A stretch of 64,000 nucleotides of DNA, from contig NZ_JABWQP020000017.1 of NCBI RefSeq assembly GCF_014268505.2, positions 34,913 through 98,912 of the forward strand, read 5' to 3'. The DNA comes from Pseudomonas khorasanensis. GTDB lineage: Bacteria > Pseudomonadota > Gammaproteobacteria > Pseudomonadales > Pseudomonadaceae. A program made the translations under genes and the position numbers. Below, in pieces: positions 9,720 through 17,382 of the stretch (position 1 is its first letter; every line of letters begins with the position of its first letter). The notes beneath the pieces are model-generated. The model was given only the letters and a program-made list of their open reading frames with translations. It searched no databases and was not told where the DNA came from.

Positions 9720-10991
9720 ATGAGCTATGTGATCGACCGACGCCTCAATGGCAAGAACAAGAGCACGGTGAACCGTCAGCGCTTTCTGCGGCGATACCGT
9801 GACCACATCAAAAAGGCTGTCGAAGAGGCAGTCAGCCGGCGCTCCATTACCGATATGGAGCACGGTGAACAGATCAGCATTCCCGGTCGCGACATCGATG
9901 AACCGGTGCTTCACCATGGTCGCGGTGGCAAGCAGACCGTGGTTCATCCCGGCAACAAGGAATTCACTGCCGGTGAACACATCGCCCGCCCCCCGGGTGG
10001 CGGCGGTGGACGCGGCCCGGGCAAGGCCGGCAATTCCGGCGAGGGTATGGACGAGTTTGTCTTCCAGATCACGCAGGAGGAGTTTCTCGAGTTCATGTTC
10101 GAAGACCTCGAACTGCCGAATCTGGTCAAACGCAACCTGACCGGCACCGATACCTTTAAAACCGTACGCGCAGGCATCAGTAACGAGGGCAACCCGTCAC
10201 GGATCAATATCATCCGCACGCTGCGCTCGGCGCACGCGCGTCGTATAGCCCTGTCCGGCAGCAGCCGGGCCAAACTGCGCGAAGCCAAGGAAGAACTGGC
10301 GCGGCTCAAGCGCGAAGAACCGGACAACTTCGGTGATATTCAGGAACTCGAAGCCGAAATCGAGAAACTCAGCGCGCGTATTCATCGCGTGCCTTTCCTC
10401 GATACCTTTGATTTGAAATACAACCTGCTGGTCAAACAGCCCAACCCCAGTTCCAAAGCGGTGATGTTTTGCCTCATGGACGTGTCCGGCTCGATGACCC
10501 AGGCAACCAAGGACATCGCCAAGCGCTTTTTCATCCTGTTGTACCTGTTCCTGAAACGGAACTACGACAAGATCGACGTGGTGTTCATTCGTCACCACAC
10601 CAGCGCACGGGAAGTGGATGAAGAGGAGTTTTTCTATTCACGGGAGACCGGCGGCACCATCGTTTCCAGCGCATTGAAATTGATGCAGGAAATCATGGCC
10701 GAGCGTTACCCGAGCAACGAATGGAATATCTATGCGGCGCAGGCGTCCGACGGCGACAACTGGAACGACGACTCGCCCATTTGCCGTGACATTCTGATCA
10801 ACCAGATCATGCCGTTTGTGCAGTATTACACGTACGTTGAGATCACCCCGCGCGAACATCAGGCCTTGTGGTACGAATACGAACGCATCGCCGAAGCCTT
10901 CTCTGACACGTTTGCCCAACAGCAACTGGTCTCGGCCGGAGATATCTATCCGGTCTTCCGTGAACTCTTCCAGCGCAGGTTAGTGACATGA
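9720..10991 (+). CDS. yeaH: YeaH/YhbH family protein (DUF444, VWA-like)
   Basis: This is the second member of the prkA-yeaH-spoVR set; its molecular role is unknown. The 423-residue protein has a basic, glycine-rich N-terminal third (ARPPGGGGGRGPGKAGNSG) and a von Willebrand factor A-like domain with the metal-ion site DVSGSMTQ near residue 252 (DxSxS) and SDGDNWNDDSP near 347. A coiled-coil stretch rich in K, E and L (about residues 183-220) separates the two parts. The ribosome-binding sequence CCGGAGGGG lies just upstream. The stop overlaps the next gene by 4 bases (ATGA). Confidence 0.94.
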   Translation: MSYVIDRRLNGKNKSTVNRQRFLRRYRDHIKKAVEEAVSRRSITDMEHGEQISIPGRDIDEPVLHHGRGGKQTVVHPGNKEFTAGEHIARPPGGGGGRGPGKAGNSGEGMDEFVFQITQEEFLEFMFEDLELPNLVKRNLTGTDTFKTVRAGISNEGNPSRINIIRTLRSAHARRIALSGSSRAKLREAKEELARLKREEPDNFGDIQELEAEIEKLSARIHRVPFLDTFDLKYNLLVKQPNPSSKAVMFCLMDVSGSMTQATKDIAKRFFILLYLFLKRNYDKIDVVFIRHHTSAREVDEEEFFYSRETGGTIVSSALKLMQEIMAERYPSNEWNIYAAQASDGDNWNDDSPICRDILINQIMPFVQYYTYVEITPREHQALWYEYERIAEAFSDTFAQQQLVSAGDIYPVFRELFQRRLVT

Positions 10992-12550
10992 CCGCCAAAG
11001 AGCAGAAGCGCCAACCCATTTCCACCGGCTCCGAATGGACATTCGAGCTGATCCAGACCTACGACCGCGAGATCGCCCGTATCGCGGCCCGTTATGCGCT
11101 GGATACCTACCCTAACCAGATCGAAGTGATCACCGCCGAGCAGATGATGGATGCCTATGCGTCGGTGGGCATGCCGCTGGGTTACCACCACTGGTCCTAC
11201 GGCAAACACTTCCTCAGCACTGAGAAATCCTACAGTCGCGGGCAGATGGGGCTGGCCTACGAGATTGTGATCAACTCCGATCCCTGCATCGCCTATCTGA
11301 TGGAAGAAAACACCATCTGCATGCAGGCCCTGGTGGTGGCTCATGCCTGCTATGGCCATAACAGTTTCTTCAAGGGCAACTACCTGTTCCGCACGTGGAC
11401 GGACGCCAGTTCGATCATTGATTACCTGGTGTTCGCCAAGCAGTACATCATGCAGTGCGAGGAGCGCCACGGCATCGATGCCGTGGAGGATCTGCTCGAC
11501 TCCTGCCATGCCCTGATGAACTACGGCGTCGACCGTTACAAACGTCCCTATCCGATTTCCGCCGAGGAAGAGCGCCGGCGGCAGAAGGATCGCGAAGAGC
11601 ACCTGCAGAAGCAGATCAACGATCTGTGGCGCACCATTCCCAAAGGCGCGGACAAATACAGCGAAAAGGACAACGCGCGCTTCCCAGCCGAACCACAGGA
11701 AAACATCCTGTATTTCATCGAAAAGCACGCGCCACTGCTGGAGCCGTGGCAGCGCGAGATCGTGCGCATCGTGCGCAAGATTGCGCAGTACTTCTATCCG
11801 CAGCGCCAGACACAAGTGATGAACGAAGGCTGGGCGACGTTTTGGCATTACACGCTGATGAATGACCTGTATGACGAAGGCCTGGTTACGGACGGCTTCA
11901 TGATGGAGTTCCTGACGTCGCATACCAGCGTGGTTGTCCAACCGGGCTTCGACAGCCCTTACTACAGCGGCATCAACCCCTATGCACTGGGTTTCGCGAT
12001 GTACCGAGATATTCGTCGCATCTGCGAAGAGCCTACCGACGAGGATCGCCACTGGTTCCCCGAACTTGCCGGCAGTGACTGGCTGTCGTCGATCAAGTTC
12101 GCCATGAGCAGCTTCAAGGATGAGAGTTTCATCCTGCAGTACCTGTCACCGAAGGTCATTCGTGATCTGAAGCTGTTCAGCATCCTTGACGATGACCAGA
12201 AGGACGACCTGCTGGTACCGGCGATTCATGACGAGGTTGGCTACCGTATCATCCGCGAAACCCTGGCTGCGCAGTACAACCTCGGCAATCGTGAGCCTAA
12301 CGTGCAGATCTATAGCATCGATCGGCGCGGCGACCGTTCCCTGACCCTGCGTCACCAGCAGCACGACCGCAAGCCATTGGGCGACTCCACGGACGAAGTA
12401 CTCAAGCACCTGCACCGCTTGTGGGGCTTCGATATTCATCTGGAAACCCTGCAGGGCGACCAGATCATGAAAACCCATCACGTGCCGCCGCGCAGTGAAC
12501 ATGGCGAAGGGGATTACGGTCGGCTTGATCTTGCCGTCATTCATCTTTGA
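10988..12550 (+). CDS. SpoVR family protein (YcgB)
   Basis: SpoVR/YcgB proteins form the third member of the prkA operon and are associated with stationary phase and, in Bacillus, with spore cortex formation; no enzyme activity is established. The 520-residue product contains conserved family stretches such as HHWSYGKHF near residue 60, NEGWATFWHYTLMNDLYDEG near 280 and NPYALGFAMYRDI near 330. It overlaps yeaH by 4 bases, which indicates coupled translation. The 3' flank has 63 bases before cca. Confidence 0.94.
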   Translation: MTAKEQKRQPISTGSEWTFELIQTYDREIARIAARYALDTYPNQIEVITAEQMMDAYASVGMPLGYHHWSYGKHFLSTEKSYSRGQMGLAYEIVINSDPCIAYLMEENTICMQALVVAHACYGHNSFFKGNYLFRTWTDASSIIDYLVFAKQYIMQCEERHGIDAVEDLLDSCHALMNYGVDRYKRPYPISAEEERRRQKDREEHLQKQINDLWRTIPKGADKYSEKDNARFPAEPQENILYFIEKHAPLLEPWQREIVRIVRKIAQYFYPQRQTQVMNEGWATFWHYTLMNDLYDEGLVTDGFMMEFLTSHTSVVVQPGFDSPYYSGINPYALGFAMYRDIRRICEEPTDEDRHWFPELAGSDWLSSIKFAMSSFKDESFILQYLSPKVIRDLKLFSILDDDQKDDLLVPAIHDEVGYRIIRETLAAQYNLGNREPNVQIYSIDRRGDRSLTLRHQQHDRKPLGDSTDEVLKHLHRLWGFDIHLETLQGDQIMKTHHVPPRSEHGEGDYGRLDLAVIHL

Positions 12551-12613
12551 CCCGGTTTCCACCTCCGAAAGTCTGACGCAAGGGTTATCCTGTCGGACTG
12601 ACGGAGGTTTTTT

Positions 12614-13837
12614 ATGCAGGTTTACAAAGTTGGCGGCGCAGTACGTGATCGCCTGTTGGGGTTACCGGTCACGGACATCGACCGGGTCGTGGTCGGCGCG
12701 ACCACCGAAGAAATGCTCGCCAAGGGGTTCCGGCCAGTAGGCGCGGATTTCCCGGTGTTTCTCCACCCGCGCACCGGGGAGGAATACGCCCTCGCGCGCA
12801 CTGAACGCAAAAGTGGGCGCGGTTACGGCGGCTTCACGTTTTACGCAAGTCCCGAAGTCACGCTGGAAGAAGACCTGATTCGTCGCGACCTTACGATCAA
12901 TGCCATGGCGGAGGACGATCAGCTCAATCTGACCGATCCGTACCATGGCCAACGTGATCTTGAAGCGCGAATCCTGCGCCACGTTTCCCCGGCCTTCGCC
13001 GAAGATCCCCTCCGAGTGTTGCGTGTTGCCCGCTTTGCGGCCCGATATGCCGGACTGGGGTTTACCGTTGCGCCAGAAACACTCGACCTGATGCGTCAGC
13101 TCAGCGAATCCGGCGAACTGCAAGCGCTGACCGCCGAACGCAGCTGGAAGGAAATCTCCCGCGCACTGATGGAAGATCAGCCTCAGGTGTTCATCGAAGT
13201 GTTGCGAGAATGTGACGCCCTCAAGGTATTGATGCCGGAAGTCGACGCCTTGTTCGGCGTGCCGCAGCCGGAGACTCATCACCCGGAAATCGACACGGGC
13301 CTGCACACCTTGAGCGTGCTTGCGCAATCAGCCCTGCACAAGCAGCCACTGACGGTGCGCTGGGCCTGCCTTCTGCACGACTTGGGCAAAGGCCTGACGC
13401 CGCAAGAGGAGTGGCCGCAACACATCGCCCACGAACATACCGGCCTTAAGCTGATCAAAGCGGTCAACGAGCGCTTCAAAGTTCCCAGGGATTGCCAGGA
13501 ACTGGCAATGCTGGTCGGGCAATATCACACCCATGGGCACAGAGCCCTCGAGCTGAAGGCTTCCACGCTACTGGAGTTACTGCAGAGCTTCGATATTTAC
13601 CGTCGGCCGCAGCGTTTCGAGGAGTTTATCGCTGCGTGCGAGATGGATGCGCGTGGCCGCAAGGGTCTGGAGCAGCGCAGTTATCCACAGGCCGATTATT
13701 TGCGCGGTGCCGCAACCGCAGCACGCAGCGTCGCGGTGCAGCCGTTACTGGAAAAGGGATTCAAGGGGCCGGCACTGGGCGAAGCACTTCAGCGTGAGCG
13801 GCTCAAAGCGTTGAAGATCTATAAAGACAACGCTTGA
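12614..13837 (+). CDS. cca: Multifunctional CCA-adding tRNA nucleotidyltransferase
   Basis: This enzyme adds or repairs the 3' CCA of tRNAs using CTP and ATP. The 407 residues begin with the class II nucleotidyltransferase core (KVGGAVRDRLLG, with the metal-binding DID near residues 21-23, and RRDLTINAMA near 93). A C-terminal HD phosphohydrolase domain shows HDLGKG near residue 255, as in the long gamma-proteobacterial Cca with added phosphatase and phosphodiesterase activities. CTGACGGAGG gives a good ribosome-binding site. A DnaA-box-like TTATCCACA at 13681 inside the gene is probably chance. Confidence 0.96.
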   Translation: MQVYKVGGAVRDRLLGLPVTDIDRVVVGATTEEMLAKGFRPVGADFPVFLHPRTGEEYALARTERKSGRGYGGFTFYASPEVTLEEDLIRRDLTINAMAEDDQLNLTDPYHGQRDLEARILRHVSPAFAEDPLRVLRVARFAARYAGLGFTVAPETLDLMRQLSESGELQALTAERSWKEISRALMEDQPQVFIEVLRECDALKVLMPEVDALFGVPQPETHHPEIDTGLHTLSVLAQSALHKQPLTVRWACLLHDLGKGLTPQEEWPQHIAHEHTGLKLIKAVNERFKVPRDCQELAMLVGQYHTHGHRALELKASTLLELLQSFDIYRRPQRFEEFIAACEMDARGRKGLEQRSYPQADYLRGAATAARSVAVQPLLEKGFKGPALGEALQRERLKALKIYKDNA

Positions 13838-13846
13838 AGGAAGATC

Positions 13847-13924
13847 AAAAGATCGCAGCCTTCGGCAGCTTCTAGAGAGGAATTCGCGTTTCCCTGTAGG
13901 GCTGCCGAAGGCTGCGATCTTTTG
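13847..13924. terminator. Bidirectional terminator-like palindrome between cca and folK
   Basis: CAAAAGATCGCAGCC (from 13847) through GGCAGC at 13869 pairs with GCTGCCGAAGG at 13901 through GCGATCTTTTG at 13924. The stem is about 24 bp with a 31-base loop, with A/T tracts on both outer edges, so it can end transcripts from both convergent genes. A near copy lies at 54354-54430, so it belongs to a dispersed repeat family. Confidence 0.8.
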
Positions 13925-13926
13925 CT

Positions 13927-14442
13927 TTAAAGATTCGACGGAGTCAGTTGCTGCCCATTCCATTCGAATGAAACCGGCGCCAGCACCTGTTCAATCTGCG
14001 CTTCGGCCCACAACGTTGCGAAACTCTTTCCTACGCCTGGATGCACCCGCTCGGGGGCGATCAGCGAAAGCGGCCAGAGTACAAAAGCGTTTTTTAGAAT
14101 TTCTGCTCGCGGCAATATCAAACCGTCGAAGTTACCGACCAGATCGCCGTACAGCAGCACGTCGATATCCAGCGGCAGGCCTTTGCGATCCGGGGCATAA
14201 CGGCCGTTATCCGCTTCGATGAATTTCAGCCGCCGATCCAGCTCCATCAACGGCAAATCGGTATAAGCCGAGACCACGAAGTTGAAGAACGGCCCGCTCT
14301 TGATGCCCACCGGCTGGCTTTCAAACACCGCCGAACAGCGGACGTCCACCAAAAAACCGGCCAGCGCATCGAGGCCAGCACGCAAGTGGGTTTCGCGCTC
14401 GATATTGCTACCGAGCCCGAGATAGACCTGAGTCAGCGACAT
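13927..14442 (-). CDS. folK: 2-amino-4-hydroxy-6-hydroxymethyldihydropteridine pyrophosphokinase-like protein (FolK family)
   Basis: FolK transfers pyrophosphate from ATP to 6-hydroxymethyl-dihydropterin in folate synthesis. The 171-residue protein starts MSLTQVYLGLGSNIERE, typical of the family, and carries the two catalytic aspartates as LPLDIDVLLYGD near residue 95. The segment just before them (RYAPDRKGLPLDID) departs from the usual R-W-x-P-R-x-L-D-x-D signature, and many pseudomonads have another folK elsewhere, so this may be a divergent paralogue. It overlaps folB by 10 bases and ends facing cca. Confidence 0.85.
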   Translation of the reverse strand: MSLTQVYLGLGSNIERETHLRAGLDALAGFLVDVRCSAVFESQPVGIKSGPFFNFVVSAYTDLPLMELDRRLKFIEADNGRYAPDRKGLPLDIDVLLYGDLVGNFDGLILPRAEILKNAFVLWPLSLIAPERVHPGVGKSFATLWAEAQIEQVLAPVSFEWNGQQLTPSNL

Positions 14443-14789
14443 CCGCGCTCGATCTCCACACCCACGCCGCCCTTGGCCGCCGGCACAGCGCCTGGCTTGG
14501 TCAGCTTCAGCCGCACCCAGGTGATCTTGAATTCGGTCATGAGCACTTCAACCAGCCGCTCGGCGAAGGTCTCGACCAGTTGAAACTGCGCCTGCTCGGC
14601 AAAGGCCTGAATGCGCGTGGAAACGCTGGCGTAGTCGAGTGCCAAAGCCAGGTCATCACCTGCGGCGGCCGGGCGGTTGTCCCAGGCGAAGCTCAAATCA
14701 AGGCGCAGACATTGACGGATGCCGCGCTCCCAGTCGTAGGCACCAATCACGGTATCGACTTCCAGGCCCTCGATAAACACTCTGTCCAA
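14433..14789 (-). CDS. folB: Dihydroneopterin aldolase FolB
   Basis: FolB cleaves (or epimerises) dihydroneopterin to 6-hydroxymethyl-dihydropterin and glycolaldehyde, the step before FolK. The 118 residues read DRVFIEGLEVDTVIGAYDWE at the start, with the glutamate near residue 22, and LKLTKPGAVP near residue 100 with the catalytic lysine. I chose TTG at 14789 because GGAGAA lies at 14797-14802 and this gives the family length; another in-frame TTG at 14813 would add eight unlikely residues. It forms a folB-folK pair divergent from plsY. Confidence 0.93.
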   Translation of the reverse strand: MDRVFIEGLEVDTVIGAYDWERGIRQCLRLDLSFAWDNRPAAAGDDLALALDYASVSTRIQAFAEQAQFQLVETFAERLVEVLMTEFKITWVRLKLTKPGAVPAAKGGVGVEIERGCR

Positions 14790-14863
14790 GCACTTTTCTC
14801 CGCTGCACGACAAGGGCGCAATGCGCCGTTAGAATCAGGGCGTCCTCGCCCGGAATAGTTAGC

Positions 14864-15433
14864 ATGTTTTGGTTACTGGCGATTCTCGCCTACCTGCTCG
14901 GCTCGCTGTCCTTCGCCATTTTGCTCAGCCGCCTGACCGGAAACCCGGACCCGCGAATGAGTGGCTCGGGCAATGCCGGCGCCACCAACATGCTGCGTCT
15001 GGTCGGTCGCAAACTGGCGATCCTGACCCTGGTGGGTGATCTACTCAAAGGCTTGCTGCCAGTACTGATTGCCTCGGCAGCAGGCCTCTCGCTGCAGGAT
15101 CAGGCCTGGATCGGCGTTTGCGCCGTGATCGGTCACCTGTTCCCACTGTATTTTCGCTTCCGCGGCGGCAAAGGTGTCGCCACCGCTGCCGGCATGCTGG
15201 TGGGCCTGTATCCACCCGCCGCGTTGCTGGCAGTGTGCGCCTGGCTGCTGACGTTCTACCTGACCCGCACCAGCTCGCTGGCGGCGCTGATTGCCACGCC
15301 GCTGACCCTGCCGTTGCTGGCCTGGCAGGAGCCGAAAGCCTTGCTGCCCATGAGCGCGTTGACCCTGCTGATTGTCTGGCGTCATCGCGGCAATCTACGC
15401 GACCTGTTTGCCGGGCGCGAACGGCATTTTTAA
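14864..15433 (+). CDS. plsY: Glycerol-3-phosphate acyltransferase PlsY
   Basis: PlsY acylates sn-glycerol-3-phosphate from acyl-phosphate in the inner membrane, the first step of phospholipid synthesis. The 189-residue protein has about five membrane segments and the three conserved loops SGSGNAGATNMLR near residue 32, FRGGKGVATAAG near 101 and WRHRGNLRDLFAGRE at the C-terminus. The start MFWLLAILAYLLGSLSFAI is itself a membrane helix. It is divergent from folB and convergent with tsaD, with 23 bases between. Confidence 0.96.
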   Translation: MFWLLAILAYLLGSLSFAILLSRLTGNPDPRMSGSGNAGATNMLRLVGRKLAILTLVGDLLKGLLPVLIASAAGLSLQDQAWIGVCAVIGHLFPLYFRFRGGKGVATAAGMLVGLYPPAALLAVCAWLLTFYLTRTSSLAALIATPLTLPLLAWQEPKALLPMSALTLLIVWRHRGNLRDLFAGRERHF

Positions 15434-15456
15434 ATACCGTCCGGTCAAGCGGCTCC

Positions 15457-16482
15457 TCACAACGCCGACAACTGCTCCATCGGCCATCGCGCCTGAACCG
15501 TAATCGCCAGACTTTCCTGCTGACCGGCCTTCAAGCGCTGGCAACCGGCAAACGCGATCATTGCGCCGTTGTCGGTGCAGAACTCGGGACGCGCATAGAA
15601 CACATCGCCTTTCATGTCGCCGAGCATCTTCTCCAGCGAAACCCGCAACGCCTTGTTGGCGCTGACGCCGCCGGCAATCACCAGACGCTTCATGCCCGCC
15701 TGTTTCAGGGCGCGCTTGCACTTGATGGTCAAAGTCTCCACCACGGCCTGCTGGAATGCCAGCGCGATGTCGCAACGGGCTTGTTCACCGTCGTCCCCGG
15801 CGCTGACGCATTGCTGCCAGGTGTTGAGGGCGAAGGTTTTCAGGCCGCTGAAGCTGAAGTCCAGCCCTGGGCGATCACACATCGGGCGCGGAAAAGTGAA
15901 GCGTCCTGCGACACCCTTCTCGGCCAGTTTGGCGATCTCCGGCCCGCCGGGATAATTGAGGCCCATCATCTTCGCGGTCTTGTCGAAGGCTTCGCCGGCC
16001 GCATCGTCGAGTGTTTCGCCGAGCAGGCTGTATTGGCCGATGCCATCCACCTGGACCAACTGTGTATGACCGCCTGAAACCAACAAAGCGACGAACGGGA
16101 ATTCTGGTGGTTTCGGCTCCAGCATCGGTGCGAGCAGGTGGCCTTCCATGTGATGCACGCCGAGCGCCGGAATGCCCCAGGCAAACGCCAGCGCCTGAGC
16201 GCAGGATGCACCGACCAACAGCGCGCCGACCAGGCCAGGGCCTGCGGTGTAGGCAATCGAATCGATCTCGGTCGGCACACAGTCGGCCTCGGCCAACACC
16301 TGACGAATCAAGGGCAGCATGCGTTTGACGTGGTCACGCGAGGCCAGCTCCGGCACCACACCGCCATAGGCGCGGTGCAGGTCGATCTGACTGAACAGCG
16401 CGTCGGCCAGCAGACCGCGCTCACTGTCATATAATGCGACGCCGGTTTCGTCGCAGGAGGTTTCTAATCCCAGTACTAGCAT
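15457..16482 (-). CDS. tsaD: tRNA N6-adenosine threonylcarbamoyltransferase TsaD
   Basis: TsaD, with TsaB and TsaE, transfers threonylcarbamoyl to A37 of ANN-decoding tRNAs. The 341-residue ASKHA-fold protein begins MLVLGLETSCDETGVALYD, has the metal-binding HHMEGH motif near residue 108, the nucleotide loop LLVSGGHTQLV near 135 and the GGVSANKALR motif near 265. The gene is divergent from rpsU, the conserved arrangement at the rpsU-dnaG-rpoD locus. Confidence 0.97.
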   Translation of the reverse strand: MLVLGLETSCDETGVALYDSERGLLADALFSQIDLHRAYGGVVPELASRDHVKRMLPLIRQVLAEADCVPTEIDSIAYTAGPGLVGALLVGASCAQALAFAWGIPALGVHHMEGHLLAPMLEPKPPEFPFVALLVSGGHTQLVQVDGIGQYSLLGETLDDAAGEAFDKTAKMMGLNYPGGPEIAKLAEKGVAGRFTFPRPMCDRPGLDFSFSGLKTFALNTWQQCVSAGDDGEQARCDIALAFQQAVVETLTIKCKRALKQAGMKRLVIAGGVSANKALRVSLEKMLGDMKGDVFYARPEFCTDNGAMIAFAGCQRLKAGQQESLAITVQARWPMEQLSAL

Positions 16483-16681
16483 GGGTTTGCGCCTTGTTTA
16501 GGCTGAATTCGAAGGCGCGCATAATAGTCCCCGCGTGATGCCCCGACCAGCGGTTTTCGATCAGAGGCTTTGCATTCCGAGCGATGAGGGGTTAACATCC
16601 GCAACCCTTAAAAACCGACGTCTTCAAGTGCTCTTTTGCCGCGAGGATGTTGACCCCGGTAATGAATGAAGGTAGCTCTGG

Positions 16682-16897
16682 ATGCCAGCCGTCAAAGTAA
16701 AAGAGAACGAACCCTTCGACGTAGCTCTGCGTCGTTTCAAGCGCTCCTGCGAAAAAGCCGGTGTACTGGCTGAAGTTCGTAGCCGCGAATTTTACGAGAA
16801 GCCAACTTCTGAGCGTAAGCGCAAGGCAGCAGCTGCTGTTAAGCGTCACGCCAAGAAAGTTCAGCGCGAACAGCGCCGCGCCGTTCGTCTGTACTAA
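16682..16897 (+). CDS. rpsU: 30S ribosomal protein S21
   Basis: S21 is a small basic 30S protein that assists initiation on structured or native mRNAs. The 71-residue sequence [18 protein letters not shown] and the lysine/arginine-rich tail ending VRLY are diagnostic. It is the first gene of the rpsU-dnaG-rpoD cluster. The 199 bases upstream, shared with divergent tsaD, hold the promoter region. A hairpin 32 bases after the stop probably limits read-through into dnaG. Confidence 0.98.
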
Positions 16898-16929
16898 TAC
16901 ACAGACGTTCGTAGCAAGCTTCTTGCCTA

Positions 16930-16950
16930 AGCCCGGCCCTCAGCCGGGCT
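16930..16950 (+). terminator. Hairpin between rpsU and dnaG (attenuator-like)
   Basis: AGCCCGGC and GCCGGGCT form a perfect 8-bp stem around CCTCA. It is not followed by a strong T-run, so termination is likely partial. An attenuator at this position is known in the E. coli operon and would explain unequal rpsU and dnaG output. Confidence 0.65.
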
Positions 16951-17382
16951 AATGGCATTTGCGTAAAACGCTTGAGTTTCACCGTCGAAGCCGCCGATGC
17001 GACCGAGACAAATCTGCTTCACCGCGTCAGGCCTGGCTCTTTTGCCAGCGGTGCACGTCTTTTCTGACGAGCCTTTCAAGGCTACTGACGAGCACACCCA
17101 CTGATTCCTCTTACGACGATCAGCCCAAGGCACCTGCATGCGTGCCCGCTTTATTGAGCTATCCGAGGCCTGTAACCGGCCGTCAGCGGATTCAGCGCAA
17201 CACTTTCAAATAGTCGAAGACTGATAGGTACTCACGTCAGTGGATCTTCGGCAGATACACTTCCCGACAGCGATCACGCAGACAACACCGGTCGAGCCGC
17301 ACACCTTGTGCGCTTCCAGCAATGACCCGTGTCCGCCAGCCTTTCGCATCGGACTTATTGCAGCGCAGACGACGAGAACGCC
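16951..17382. other. 432-base rpsU-dnaG spacer without a gene
   Basis: Read in all six frames this stretch gives only short frames with no family resemblance. The GatB/YqeY-like gene found between rpsU and dnaG in some other pseudomonads is absent, and I see no remnant of it. The spacer is long enough to carry a separate dnaG promoter, but no clear -35/-10 pair stands out. The bases just before dnaG also lack a strong ribosome-binding sequence. Confidence 0.5.

Noticed and set aside
13681..13689. TTATCCACA inside cca (and another at 22429-22437 in the GGDEF-EAL gene) as DnaA regulatory sites
   Set aside because: Single boxes inside coding sequence are likely chance matches.
16959..17213. An 84-codon frame in the rpsU-dnaG spacer as a YqeY-like gene
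   Set aside because: The translation is serine/arginine rich with no YqeY motif and no ribosome-binding site.
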